DNA from: Deuterostichococcus epilithicus | Lineage: Eukaryota; Chlorophyta; Trebouxiophyceae; Prasiolales; Stichococcaceae | Reading direction: 5' to 3' | DNA: 64,000 nt | NCBI GenBank assembly: GCA_033439295.1 | Contig: JAVTLE010000010.1 | Coordinates: 496,001 to 560,000 of the forward strand | In this document: in pieces, positions 12,701 to 30,500 of the stretch | Layout of the letters: every line of letters starts with the position of its first letter | Position numbering within the stretch: position 1 is the stretch's first letter | Position numbers and translations under genes: made by a program | Notes under the pieces: model-generated | Told to the model about the DNA's origin: nothing | What the model saw: the letters and a program-made list of their open reading frames with translations, nothing else | The model's database searches: none

Positions 12701-15700
12701 GCGAGCTGGAATATTAAATACTTGGAAATGCTATTCGGGTTGATGTTTGCACCATCGCCTCAGGATCAGGCTGTGCCACTGGAATCAGGACCCTCCTGGC
12801 GCTGCTGCTGCGCCACAGTGGCCCTGCTAAAGGTTGTGCTCCCTTTCAGGGTAGAAGGCAAGGCTCAAGACATCGCGTCACTGATGTGCACTGAACGATT
12901 GAATGCTGGATGCAGCCACCATGACTGAACACAGCGCCAGAGCACCAAGCATCCTGGCGTCATCCTGCTGCCAACCCACACCTGTTGCAGTGTTCGGCAC
13001 ATGTTGACGCATGCCAAAATTGTTTCTCACGAAGCACAGAGCTGCTTCGACTCAATGCAGAGAAGCCCCTCCCAGAAAACTCGGGCGCAGCTGCTCCTAG
13101 TCAGCGTCCGCTGCATTCAGAAAAGCGGTTCCCAACCCTGACGATGGTGAAAACCACAGTATGAACCGGCCCCATCCCACACCTGGCGCAGCTGCTCCTC
13201 CTCGGCGTCCGCTTCCGCCAGCTGCACGCGCGCCGCCTGCAGCTCCTGCTCCAGGGCCGCCGCCGCAGCGGCGGCGTCACGCATGGCGTCCTCCGCCACC
13301 GNCAGCCGTGCCGCGGCGCCCGCTGCCTCCTGCCGCGCCTGCTCGGCGTCCCGCCTTGCCTGCTCCGCTTCTTGCCGCGCCTCTGCCGCCGCCTGCTCCG
13401 CCTGCACGGCCCGCTGTCGCGCCTCGGCTGCCTCCTGCTCAGGAGTCTGCGCCTCCAGCTCCATGGCTGCCTGCACAGGCTCCACCGCAGGCTCGGGAGC
13501 CATTGCCGAGGGCTCGGCGGCTGCATCCAAAGGCTCATCCGCGGGCGCGGGCGGCGCCTGCGCCCGCCCCAGGGCTGCCGTCAGCTCCTCGCGCGGCTTC
13601 GCGGCAGTGGCCTCCGCCGCTGCGGCCCGCGCCTCCGCTTCCGCCGAGTGCGCCTCTGCATTGGCAGCCCGCTGCTGCAGGGCCTCCTGCTGCTGCGATG
13701 AGGCGTCAGGCTGCTGCGCTGGCGCCTTGCGCGGATGCTGCTGATCCTGCAGGTGTGGGGGCCGGCCCGCTGGCGCCTCCTCTGCAGCTGCCGCTGGCTC
13801 GGCTGCCGCCGCTGCCTGCTGCTCGCGCTGCTGCTGCAGCAGCTGCTCTGCTTCTGCCCGGGCCTGTGCTGCAGCCTGCGACAGCTCCTCGCGACGGGCT
13901 GCCTGCTCTGCCGCAGCAGCCTCCGCCGCCGATGCCCGCTGCTCGGCCGCCGCGAGCTGTTCTTGCAATGCATTCCCAGCGGCGGCTGCATCATGCTGCA
14001 AGCGAGCCGCCTGCGCCTCGGCCGACTGCAGCGCATCAGCGAGCTGCGCCGCTTCTGCCCTGCTGGCTTCCTGCACCTCGGCGATCCGCTGTGCCGCTGC
14101 CTTCAGGTGCCCTGCGAGCTGCCCGGCGGCCGCCTCTGCACCCTGGCGCAGGCTGTCGCGCTCTGCGACAGCTGCCTGCAGCTGCGTCTCGAGCGCCTCG
14201 CAGCGGCCTCGCAGCTCTGCTGCTGCAGCATCCGTGCCTGCGGCCTGCTGCCGCGCCTCCTCGGCAGCCTCCTGCCGCAGCCGCTCGGCGTCTGCTGTGG
14301 CCGCCTGCAGCTGCCCCTCGAGCTCGTCGCAGCGCCCTCGCAGATCGGCCGCCGTGGCCTCTGCACCTGCCGTCTGCTGCTGCGCTGCCTCGGCCGCCTG
14401 CTGCTGCAGTCGCTCGGCACCAGCTGTCGCCGCCTGCAGCTGGCCATCCAGCTCCTGGCAGCGTGCCTGCAGCTCTGCCGTGGCGGCGTCCGCGTCAGCA
14501 CTGTGCTGCTGTGCCGCCTCAGCCGCCTCCTGCCGCAACCGCTCGGCGTCCGCTGTGGCAGCCTGCAGCTGTGCCTCGAGTGCATCACAGCGTGTCTGCA
14601 GCTCTGCTGCGGCAGCCTCTGCGCCTGCGGCCTGCTGCTGGGCCGCCTCGGCTGCACGCTGCCCTGCCTCGAGCACCGGCAGCTCGAGAGCCGTCGCCCG
14701 CTGCTCTGCTGCATCTGCGCGCTGCTGTGGTGCATGCGCCTCTGCCGTTGTGGCTGCGCGGCCCTCTGCCGCTTCAGCAGCCGCCGTTGACTGGGGCATG
14801 TGTTCGGCCGGCCCGGCGCCGCCGGCAGCAGCAGCGTTAGCTGCAGTGCCCGCCGCCCTGGCGTCAGACTGCTGCGAGGCAGCCTGTGCAGCCTCTCGAG
14901 CAGATCGCAGCTCGGCCTCGAGGGCCTCCTCCCGCATGGCCGCAACTGCCCGCTGCTCATGCGCCGCCGCCGCCTCGACCGCAGCAGACTCGGCCTCTGC
15001 CTGCGCAGCGGCCAGCCGCTGCTGCAGCTGCGCCGCCTCAGCCGCCTNCTGCCGAGAGGCCGCGGCCCAGTCCTCGCCNGCGGCCGNCAGCTTGGCCGCG
15101 GCTTCCTNCAGCTGCTGCTGCAGCGCCGCCATCGTCTCGGCATGCTGCGCCTCCGCAGACGCCAGCCGCTGCTGCAGCTCGGCGACAGCCTGCTGCTCGG
15201 TGCCGGCGGCTGCCGCCGCGCCTGCTTCCGTCTGGGCCAGCCGCTGCTGCAGCGCCGCGGCGGCTGCCGCCGCTCGCTGCCGCTCTGCTGCCGCCTCCTG
15301 CGATGCCGCCTTGGCTGCGGCCTCGGAGTCGCACAGTCGCGACTGCAGCTGCGCCACCTCTGCCGCCAGGCCCACCTCAGTGGCCCCAAGTCGCTGCTGC
15401 AGCCGCGACACCTCCTCGGCATGCTGCTCCTGCACCGACTGCACACCGCACACAGCAGAGAGTGATACGGCATGCACGCGTTGCAGCTGGCCTCACCAGA
15501 CGCTGTGAAGCTGACGCGCTGCCGTGCAGTCCTGTATGCCATGTTGCGCACGCACTGCGACGGGCATCGCGTGCCATGTCCCCGCCACCGGCACACACCA
15601 CGTTGGCCTCACACAGACACGTGCGCAGGACCTGTTGTGCCACAACCTGTAGACACGACTGTGCAGCCAGCACTGCCAAGAGGGCCTGAAACGGACGTCA

Positions 15701-17484
15701 GAGTGGGCCATGTCAGAGTGGGGCTCAAGGAACCTGTGCCTCATCGCACGAAGACGCCAGCTGCGCCTCCAGGTCCACGAGTCGCTGCGCCAGCGCCTCC
15801 GACTCCTGCCGGTGGGCAGCCTCCGCCTCGTCGAACGCCGCCGCCAGGCGGCCCTCCGCTGCCGCCAGCCGCTCCTGCAGCTGCGCCGTCGCCGCGGCCT
15901 GCTGCTGCTGCGCGGCCTGCATGATGGACGTCGGTGCTGGAGACCGCGGTCACTTGGAGCGTGAACGCCAAGGACTTGGAGTGTGGAAGCCAAGGACTGG
16001 TGTCGGTTGAGCACGGCTCGGGTGTGGACGCCGACGGCGACTGCTTGGCTGCCGCAGGCTGATCGACTGCTCGACGCCTGCATCCGATTTGAGATCAGTG
16101 GGTATCCCAGGCTGATGGCAAGAAGAGCTTTGCAGCAGAAGCAGCACCTGCGCGTCCGCCGCGACCGCTTTCAGTTTTGCCTCCGCCTTTGTCAGCTTGG
16201 CCTGCAGCTCCGCGGTCTCGTCTGCTTGCCACGACTGCGCCTCCTCTGCCTCCTCCGCGGCCGCCGCCAGCTGTGCCTCTGCCTCCGCAAGCCGCGTCCG
16301 CAGCGCCGCGAGCTCCTCGCNTGCCGGGCCGCCGCCGCCGCCGTCGGACCCAGCGCCGTCTGGACCGCCAAGGGAGCTGCCGGTGGCCGCCGCCGCGTCC
16401 GCGTGCTGCAACCGCTCCGTCAGGGTTTTAAGCTGCGCCTCCAGGCCGTCGGCGCGCTCCGCCTGGCCGCGCACGTCCGCCAGGTTGGAGCGCAAGATGT
16501 CCACCTTTGCTCTCAGCGTCGCATTCGTCTGCATTTCGCAAAAATCAGGATGACATCAGCACCTGTCTGCGCCACCTCAAGACAAGCGTGAAGATATTGC
16601 CGCCTGTTCGTCGACTTTCAAAGATGCATTGAGCGTGAGGATTGGGCGAGAGCAGGAAGGGCCGTGCCCGCCTGTGACACAGCAGATGTGGCACTGCCCT
16701 GCAATCAAGCAGCTCGCACCCTTTCGAGCTTGGCGGCCTGGTCCGCGACTTCATGCGTCTGGCCGCCCGCGGCGCCATTACTCAGGGCCGATGCCTCCTG
16801 GGCGCACCATTCACAAGAACCAGATTAAGACGGTAGCATCTGGTTTCATGCGACCGTCTCTGACATGAAGACCCGGCAAGCAGCTCGAGCATGCACTCAC
16901 CAGCTGATGCGACAGCCGCTCGTTCTGCTGGCGCAGCCGGCTGTTCTCCTCCTCCGCGTGCCGCGCCTGGAACAGCTTGGCCTGCAGCTGCTCGTTCTGC
17001 TCCTGCAGCATGCGCAGCGCTTCCCGCGGCGGCAGCCGTGCCAGCGCGCCGGCGTCGAGACCTCCGGGCCCGCCATCGTCTGCGCGTCGGTGACGTTGCA
17101 TCAAGGAGAGGCTGGTCTGTGTGGGCACGCATCGCAGGTCTGCTTGCTTCGGCCCAAGGCATGTGCGAACTCGCTGGCCCAGCTCGCTCTCTCTGTGCAA
17201 GGAGCCAGTGCAATTTGACCAGCTGCAAGCTATCGGTCTGTGGATTGAAGCATTGTCTCTGTCGAGTTGCTGACGAGTCTGTGACCATGCAGATGTCAGA
17301 TCAGTGCTGTTCGCAGGATTTCGAACACGGCACCTGACGCGCGACCGGGCTTGGGAGAGTACGAGTTGAGCTCGGCAAAGGTTGGCAGCCGGCTGCTGGC
17401 CTCTGTGGCGGACGCTGCCAACTTGGTTCCTGCATTTTTCGCCTGCTCGGCGAGCTTGTTGAATCCGAGATTGAAGCGGTTCAT
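6783..17484 (-). CDS. GRIP-domain golgin, long coiled-coil Golgi tether
   Basis: Eighteen exons, all phases closing: 17484-17334, 17079-16901, 16528-16148, 15916-15734, 15438-13183, 12685-12488, 12264-12124, 11874-11795, 11288-11177, 10956-10813, 10318-10147, 9753-9674, 9408-9218, 8697-8514, 8244-8149, 7894-7706, 7321-7128, 6921-6783 (TGA); 1689 residues. The body is Ala/Glu/Gln-rich coiled coil (LQQRL, AEAQHAE heptads). The last 57 residues match a GRIP domain: VDLTYVKDVIV, then SLLPVLGRLLQFTPDD. GRIP domains bind Arl1-GTP on trans-Golgi membranes; the coiled coil would tether vesicles. The start is ATG at 17484; an in-frame ATG at 17526 is an alternative. One exon is 2256 bp, against about 80-380 for the others. 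Introns after 10813 and 8514 need GC donors. A few ambiguous bases (N) fall in exons. Confidence 0.9.
7606..7655 (-). repeat. Ghost of a golgin exon 3' end with its junction
   Basis: The true exon ends at 7706, encoding ASPVTPKQ before the GT donor. About 104 bp downstream on the minus strand the same text recurs, encoding ASPVTPGQ, but with the donor lost (CAGGGG). Confidence 0.7.
8757..8958 (-). repeat. Two ghosts of a golgin exon start
   Basis: The true exon starting at 8697 encodes AAEAETDRLAAELHDRED. Degenerate copies lie at 8757-8832 and 8872-8958, upstream on the minus strand, at 121-124 bp spacing. They keep an AAAEAET-like start, then break down. Confidence 0.75.
11340..11642 (-). 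repeat. Three ghosts of a golgin exon start
   Basis: The true exon at 11288 reads DRRGELDEAQLNLAALR. Copies at about 11340-11412, 11460-11530 and 11588-11642 keep parts of this (for example DRQGELHEAQLKLAALS) at about 118-124 bp spacing. All lie in the preceding intron. Confidence 0.8.
13083..13122 (-). repeat. Ghost of the 3' end of the 2256-bp golgin exon
   Basis: GCGCAGCTGCTCCT with the following CGTCCGCT, which ends the exon near 13183, recurs about 100 bp further into the intron with several substitutions. Confidence 0.65.
14170..14690 (-). repeat. Four-unit 129-bp coding tandem repeat in golgin
   Basis: The anchor CCTGCAGCTG recurs with exact 129-bp spacing at about 14175, 14304, 14433 and 14562. 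Each unit encodes 43 residues around LEAQLQAATADAERLRQ. Units are diverged, and the frame is kept because 129 is a multiple of 3. Confidence 0.8.
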
Positions 17485-18901
17485 GCTGGCGATCGATGGT
17501 GCCTCAAAGGCAGTCCCTTCTCTCACATGAGGCCTTCTTCACGAAGCGTTTCAATGCTAACATGCTCAACGTCTATGCTCGCTGCGACGATCATCTGCCG
17601 AGTCGCGAGTCATCATTAGGGAAATGCATGAGGGTTTTGTCTCGACCAGCAGAGCAGCAGAGCCGCAGTAGGCAGATCTCACTGCTTTGCACGCGCAGCT
17701 GCTGTCCCTGCGACGACGGAGAGCAAGCCTCTTCGCGTGGACGGGGGAATGCATGCAAGGGGGGCCGGCCAGGCATGCACACACGCAACGAAGGCAGGTG
17801 CGTGAACGGCGGCGGCTGCAGAATGACACTGTCGGCAGGCGAGGGGTACAGCGAGCTGGATGCAATCAGGCAATGTCCTATGCACCCAACGGCACCCTTG
17901 AAATGTTTTTTTGCACAGACTGTCAAAGCACTTTGCATTCGCAGCAGTATTTTCATTACGACTCGAGGTTGCCCACGACCCAGCAAAGCCACTGCATGGC
18001 CTCTGGCGTTGGCACCGTCACAGCGGCGATGAAAGCGGCGAGCAAAGCACTAGGTGTTGTGCTTAAAATGGCAGTTTCTCACACACTCTGAGGCTGATGC
18101 AATTTCAGTGCGGTACACATGAACATTGCTTGAAAGATTTTGGCGACATACCTGATGTGAAGATAGAGGTGTGAGACACCAGGGAATTTGGGCTGGAGAT
18201 GGGCAATTTTGTTGTCCGTCTCTTACACACATGCGAGTCCTGTGCGACGTGCCTGATGCGCAGCGCCGCCTGCCAGCGGCTTGACGCACACCAGACGGGT
18301 CGTTGTTGGCCCAACAACACTTGGACGCCCCTCACTGCGGGGGCGCGCACGCCCTCAAGTGCCCCATGCCCGAGGCCTGCTGCCGGGGCAGGCACGATCG
18401 ACTGAGAAACAGAGCGCGCGGCTGCTCCAGCGCGAAGAATGAGTCTCAAAAGAATACGAGGTGACTCCGTCCCCAGCTGGCGTACGGGCGCGCACTCTGC
18501 TCTGTCAAACAATTGGCTGAAGGCGTCAAAACTCGAAACCGACCCACTCCCGGACCCTGGGCTGCTGCAAGAGGAAAGGGGGACCCTCAAATAGTACAAA
18601 GCTAACACTGATGTTGCAGGGAGGTACGGGCGCTTTGTGCCCGCCTTGTATGTTCGGAGCCTCCTGCTGCTCGATGGCAGACTCGCCTGATCCTGCGAAC
18701 AGGCTCTGCGCCCCGAGGGCCTCTGCCACAGCTGTCTGTGGGGGCTAGATGCCCGGATCCATTCATGCTGCCTCCGGCACACTGCTCCCCTGCTGCAGGG
18801 CTGGCGCTGCCGCCCGAGGCAGCCGTCGACACCGCCGAGGCGGCCGCGCCAAAAGTGCAGCCTGCCGAGCGCAGGCCGCCGCCGAGGTCGGTGCTGTGGA
18901 T
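17485..18901. other. 1.4 kb intergenic region
   Basis: Lies between the golgin start and the helicase stop, both on the minus strand. It should hold the golgin promoter and helicase 3' UTR. An open frame of 178 codons (17496-18032, +) shows no domain. A palindrome GTTGTTGGCCCAACAAC lies near 18302. A segment near 17868-17930 resembles one at about 60268-60325. Confidence 0.5.
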
Positions 18902-24231
<5,330 letters not shown>

Positions 24232-24557
24232 GATGAGTTGTAACTTGTAGGCTGTTCTGATCGTCCGAAACACTCCAACGCCCTGAAGCCCGCTGCCCTG
24301 TGCGCGGCCGGGCAAACTTAGAAAGGCCGAGTTGCGGGGCAGCGGGGGCCATTCACAGGCGAGCAAGTCGATTAGTCGATTAGGCTGCAGTAGCGCCACA
24401 CTTGCTGTGACTGGGACCCGGGGGACTCGCCCACCTACTGGCCATAATGGCTGGGCGTGCAGAGGCGCAGCGATCGCGGTTCCCCATAAGAGTGCTGCAG
24501 TCGAAAAGCCCGATCTCAGGCTACATGCCGGGGCGCGGCTTGCGGCGCTGAGCCGGC
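24232..24557. promoter_or_regulatory. 326-bp divergent promoter, helicase / DPE2
   Basis: The two start codons face away from each other only 326 bp apart, so both promoters and 5' UTRs must share this stretch. I see no clear TATA box. Confidence 0.55.
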
Positions 24558-27500
24558 ATGGGCGGTGGCGCTAGCGAACGCAAGATGGACAAGAGCAAAG
24601 CAGCGGGCTTTAACGCGCGAGTCAGCGTGCCCTACCCCACAAGATGGGGGCAGAGCGTGCGTCTGATCGGCGAGGGCGCCGCACTGGGTGAATGGCAGCC
24701 CAGCCGCGGCCTGGCAATGGAGTGCAAGCACAGGGATGGCGCGCTGATATGGACTGCGTCGCTGGCGCTGCCGAAGGCGACGGAGCTGACCTATAAGTAT
24801 GTTGTAGTAAATGAGGGCGGCGCCGTAGAGGATGTGGAGACGCGGCCTCGCACCGTGCAGTTGCCTGCGGATCTGCCGCCCGGCGCGGCGGTCGTCCTGT
24901 CGGACGAATGGCAGGTGCGGCAGGGCGCACATGCGGGAGACTGACTCATGCATGCACCAAACTGCTAAGTTGTAGTCGACGTGCTGATCTCGACCCCCCC
25001 TGCAGCCTGACATGAGGTACCTTCAGTCATAGAGTCCAGGACAGCAATGTGCGGCAGGACTGGCAGCCATGGTCCGTGCTGCTTATATGACGCGGACCGA
25101 CATCACAAGCCTGTCTTTGCGCAGGACAAGTCGGACCCTGGCAATGTGTTGGCGACAAGCGCCTTCCGCAAGGTCATCTTCGCGCAGTCAGCTGACGCGA
25201 AGGCGGATGGGGAGCAGCCCACGCCGGTTTCGCCGTTGGGGAAGAAGGTCGTGCTGCGGCTGCATGTGTGGTGAGTGAGAAAGCGAGCGGCACGATCTCA
25301 CGAGCGACTCCAAATTCCAGTCGGAGCACTGGAGAAGTCGCATCCCTGGGTGGCGCGGGCAAAGCACGCTGTGGCTGCGGGTCTGCGCATGCCAGTGCCT
25401 CTGCTGCACACCAGCCATGGTGCAGGCGGGCGCACCCATCAGCAGACTGAGCTGTTGCTGGGTCGGCACTCGTGCCTGGTGGTCCAAGATCTCAGTGGCT
25501 GACGAGTCTGCCGCCCAATCGACACTTTACAGGGACTGGGGCCTGGCGGAATGTGAGGCGATTCATGTGGTCGGCTCCCTGCCGTCGCTGGGCGACTGGC
25601 AGCAGGAGCAGGCGCTGCGGATGACCCGCCTGGCGCCGCCGCACTGGCAACTGGAGGTATTGGCTTGACCCGCATGCACCCAATTGCTTGAGATGGCCAT
25701 GCGACAGAGCCTCAGTGTGTTGCGGCTGTCTGATTGGGACATGTGCGGGGCGCCCGCGGCTTGGTATACACCCCACATCTGCTCTGTTTCGCCCTGAGAC
25801 CGGTTCGAAGGCTGCTGCCACCTTGACGGCAGGTGGCCGTGGCGGCAGACTCCTTCCCGGTCCGCTATCAGTACCTGGTGGTGTCGGAGGACGGCACCCG
25901 CACGCTGGAGGAGGGGGACGAGCACAGGGTGTCCCTCCCAGAAGGTGGATTTAGATTCCTCTTGGGCATGCCATGCCGCGAGTTTCTTAAAGCGCTGCCA
26001 GGCAGAAGTCCTGCGGGGCCGGGCAATTTCCATCCGCGGCATGAGCCTGGAATGGAAGCTGCATCAGTGGCTGGGCAGAGGTGGACGCCTCACCATTGTT
26101 TGCGCTTTACTTGCAGCAGAGGAGGATGCGGGGGGCGCAGCTGCCCCCGACGCCGCATCAGCAGCACCAGCGGCAGCGGAGAAGGGCGCCGCTGCGGCGG
26201 CGCCCGTGGATGCTGAGGCGGATGCGCCCTCCACAGCGGATGGTCCTGGCAAGGTGCCGGCGCTGGTGGTGCAGAATGACGGCGCGCTGCGCCGCAAGTC
26301 CAGGTCAGTCATGGTGTGGCGTCCCATAAGAGCCGGAGAGCCAGAGCTTAGGAGCCAGGTCGCATGTGGGCATGATCACATAGGGAAGCAGGTGATGACG
26401 GCGAGCCGCTACTGGTGGTGCTCGCCATCCTTGCGGCACTGCAGACGGAGCTGGGTGCAGCGTCGAGCGAGCCTGTGAAACCAGGCCAGCAGGCACCGCA
26501 ACTGAACACAGCCTGGCACTGCTGTGCCGTGCACGCGGCTGGTGCTTCGACCACAGGAAGCCTGCAGACTCTTCCGGTAGCGCTGTCAGCCTGTCCCTGC
26601 GGCCACATGCAGGTGGCGCGGCTCGGGCGTGGCGTGCCCCGTATTCAGCCTGCGCACCCGCGACAGCGTCGGCGTCGGCGAATTTCTGGACATCAACCGC
26701 CTCGTCGACGTCTGCTGCCTGGCAGGTGTGCTTGGTGCTGCAAGCGGAGCCTGATGCTGCTGGCCTCTGTTGCATGGTCTGACCAATGGTCGAGCGCCCT
26801 TGGTGAGCGGGTCCATCTGGTGGAGGCAGCGCAGCTTTCTGTGCCTGTCTGCACCAACACATCAAGGCGCCAGGGGCGGCTGGCATGTCTCAGCAGCGAG
26901 GGCTGTGTCAACGGACAGCCACTGCCACTGCCACCACTTGCCGCTTCAGATTGCGGTCCCGTCCGTTGCTGTGATAGCTGTGATAGCCGTGATACAAGAG
27001 ATGTGGGTTGAGGCATTACACTTGTTTGACTCTCAGGCATGCGGTTGATACAGCTGCTGCCAGTGAACGACACCTCGGTCAACATGATGTGGTGGGACTC
27101 GTATCCCTACAGCTCCCTGTCGGTGAGGGTTTCCAGGCGCCACAGGCTTTCAAGCTCTACATGCAATGCCCTTCTTGAAGCTATACCTTCGACATTAACA
27201 CAGCATGCGGGCATGACTGCTGACAGACTGTCAATGACAGTGTCAAACGCAACGATCCACCCTCTCACATTCAACTCTACTTTTCTGCCGGCTGCTTGTC
27301 TTTGATTAAATATTTCACATTGATGCCGACCGCAGGTGCATGCGCTGCATCCGCTCTACTTGTCACTGAGGGCGCTCACAGACAAGATGCCAGCAGACTT
27401 GGAGGTGAGCATTGACATTGATGGCGTTTTGAAGCCAGCCGGCACCTCACTGTCACACCTGCGAAGGGCGGTGCAGCGCCCGCACAGCCTCTGCGGCAGC

Positions 27501-30500
27501 ACGCAGTCGCCTCCCCACATCTCCCTAGTTTATTCAGAAAACTTCGTCGCAGATTCTGTATCGCAACCCTGCACCGCGGAAGCAGGCGCCCGCAGTGTAC
27601 TCAGCCTTCAGACCACCAGCACAAATCGAATTCCGCAAGTCCTTCACACCTGGACCACAAACCTACAACCTGCCATTCTGCCGCCGCAGGCCCAGATCGC
27701 GTCGGCGAAGGAGGCACTGGCACAGGCGGACGTGGACTATGACGGCACGATGGCCGCCAAGCTGCTCATTGCGCGGCAGCTCTTCGACCGCGAGGGCGCG
27801 GCGCTGCTGCAGGTGAGGAGTCGCTCTTCCTGCTTGTCCACATCCTGGCTCAGCATGGTCTGCAGCTTTCAGGTAGCGCTTTCAGGTATACAGCAGGGGC
27901 CGCCATTGGTATGATCACTGGGGACGCCGCAGCCGCTGAGCTCTGTGGCTCAGCAGTCCATCAGCTGGGCGCGCGCTGTGCTGGACCTGGCAGTTCTGTG
28001 AACCTGGCAGTCCTGGTGCAACACCCTCGAACCTGCTGCGGCCGCCAGTGCGCGACCGACCGCTGCTGGCTCAGCAAGCAGTGGCGGCTGACACCACTGA
28101 AACGTTGGGACTGAGTCTGCACCTTCAAGCAGCTTGCTGGCGCGGATTTTGCAGACACCGGAGTTCAAGCAGTGGTACGGGGACAACAGGGCATGGCTGC
28201 AGCCATACGCCGCGTTTTGCTTCCTGCGGGACCTCTTTGGCAGCGCGGAGCACTGGAAGTGGGGCTCCCTCAGCCGCCCCAGGCCCCAGGCGCGCAGCGC
28301 ATACCCCTCCTATCGCCTGACATACATGCTGCAATGCCGGCACGGCCAGGCCTGGCCGTCAGCAGGTTATGACAGCAAATTGTGACGGGAGCAATGCTGT
28401 TGCAGATTCTCAACGTCGTCCCCATGGCATGGGACACTTCGGAGCCTGACAAATTTGTAGCAACTTGTGAATGTTAAGGAGTCAGGTCCCAGTTCGGCTC
28501 AAAATTCGAGCCCCGCCTGACGCATTGTACATTTCCACCGCAGGACCTGGACCGCATCACGAGCCCGGAGCGGGACTTCCATGCCAGCATCCAGTTTGTG
28601 TATTATCTGCAGTACCAGCTGCACCGGCAGCTGCTGTCCGTGTCGCAGTACGCCGCGCAACACCACATCGTCCTCAAGGGCGACCTGCCCATCGGTGCGT
28701 GGTGCCCGCTCTTGGGCCCCCTGGAGACCCCTGCCGACAACCCGTCACTAAGAGGCCTCGCAGCCCTGGCAGCTGCAACCAAATTCAGCTTCATAACCGT
28801 CGCTTGAGGGTGTTCCTATGCTTCAGGCCATGTCGCCACCTGTTTGTGACTCCTTCAACAGGCAGAACTGCCACTGTCAGGCTCGCACACCACGACAAAG
28901 CTGGACCCCTGCCTGCGCCCGTGCCCCCCACGGCCGTCGACGAGCGCAGTGTTATCACAAACTGTGTCTGAGTCGTCAGAGAATGAGATCCCTGTGTGAC
29001 TCCTCTTTGCAGGCGTCGACAAGCGCAGCGTGGACGCATGGATGCAGCCGACGCAGTTCCGCATGCACGTCAGCACGGGGGCGCCGCCCGACGTCTTTGC
29101 GACGCAGGGCCAGAACTGGGGCTTCCCCACCTACCAGTGGGCGGAAATGGAGAAGGACGGCTACTCCTTCTGGCGGCGGCGCCTCACGCACATGTCCCAG
29201 TGCGCTCTGCCATGTGCACCCCATCCTCCTGACTCGAGCCAACATGCTCGTGTCCTCTTGGAAAATTTGTATCAGGACCTGCAGGCCCAGGCAGCTGTTG
29301 ACGAGGAGGCATTGCAATGACGCAGGTACTTCTCAGCATATCGCATTGACCACATCCTGGGCTTCTTCCGCATCTGGGAGATTCCCGGCGACTGCGCCAC
29401 AGGTGCCCGCTGACCCCTATTCCTAGATGAAAGCATCCATCATTTCGTCTGAGCGCACGCTGGCATTTGCCCTGGTCCCGCATGTCCTAGCTTGCCAGTC
29501 TTCTGGCATGTCGAGCCTCAGCAATGTTTTGGTGCATCCGGCAGGGCTTCTCGGGCATTTCAGGCCCTCCATCCCTATCAGACGTCACGAGCTGGAGAGC
29601 CACGGCATTTGGGACATCGACAGGTGCGACCCCTGTCCCACCTCCCAACTCAAGCAGGCGTCATGACACCGCTGCAACCAGACAATGGGCTCCAGGCTCG
29701 TGCACTCTCCTTGCACACATGCAAATTCTCGCATTGCGCATCCAAGAAAACCACTGAACGCCTGTAATGCAGGCTGTGCGACCCGTACGTGACTTGGGCG
29801 CTCATTCAGGAGGAGTTTGGGGACATTGCTGCGGAGGTGGCCTCGAAGTATTTTGAGGAGAACATTGCGGCGCGGCGCTATGTGTTCCGCGCGCCATACA
29901 GCAGGTGCTAATGCACCTATTCCACTTCGATCGTATGCATTTCCAGCAGCGGGCAGTTTGCTGTCAGCTTGGCCCGTCCAGACGCCACGCTCTGATGGGT
30001 GTCTGCGGCGCGATGCGCCAGACCATCTTGAATGATACATGACTCATTTTGAACCCTGCTCGGACGCATGCCATCAAAGCCTAGAACTCATCGTATCCGA
30101 GCACTGGTCGCTGACTGCCATGCTCGCCGTCATGCCGCAGCGAGGTGGCCATTGCGGCGATTGAGGCACGGCCCAACAGCCCGGAGTGGCTGCGGGAGGA
30201 GGTGGCCAAGACGCGGCGGGGGCTGATGCGGCTGCGGCAGAACGTGGTGCTGCTGCGCAACACGGACGAGCCCGACAGCTTCTTCCCGGTGAGACGATGA
30301 TGACGTTGGCCCAAGGGCTGCAGGGCGCCCCATGCTGCTGTCTCCGCCACCATGCTCGGGTGTATGTGAGAACGTGCGGGCCGATTTGCTATGACTGCGA
30401 TCATCGAAAACCGTCTCTCAGTCGAGGGTGCTGCGAGTTTCTGCGCCCTCAAAACGGCCTTCCGTCTCTGCTACAGTCCCACGCACTGGCAACCTTGACC

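Noticed and set aside
13161-15508. Long plus-strand open frames of 559 and 424 codons
   Set aside because: They are shadows of the 2256-bp golgin exon on the other strand; Ala/Glu/Gln codons in GC-rich DNA leave the reverse frames open. They consist of Pro/Ala/Ser/Arg noise without domains.
17496-18032. 178-codon plus-strand open frame upstream of the golgin
   Set aside because: No domain, no compositional bias of coding sequence, no splice partners; lies in the expected promoter region.
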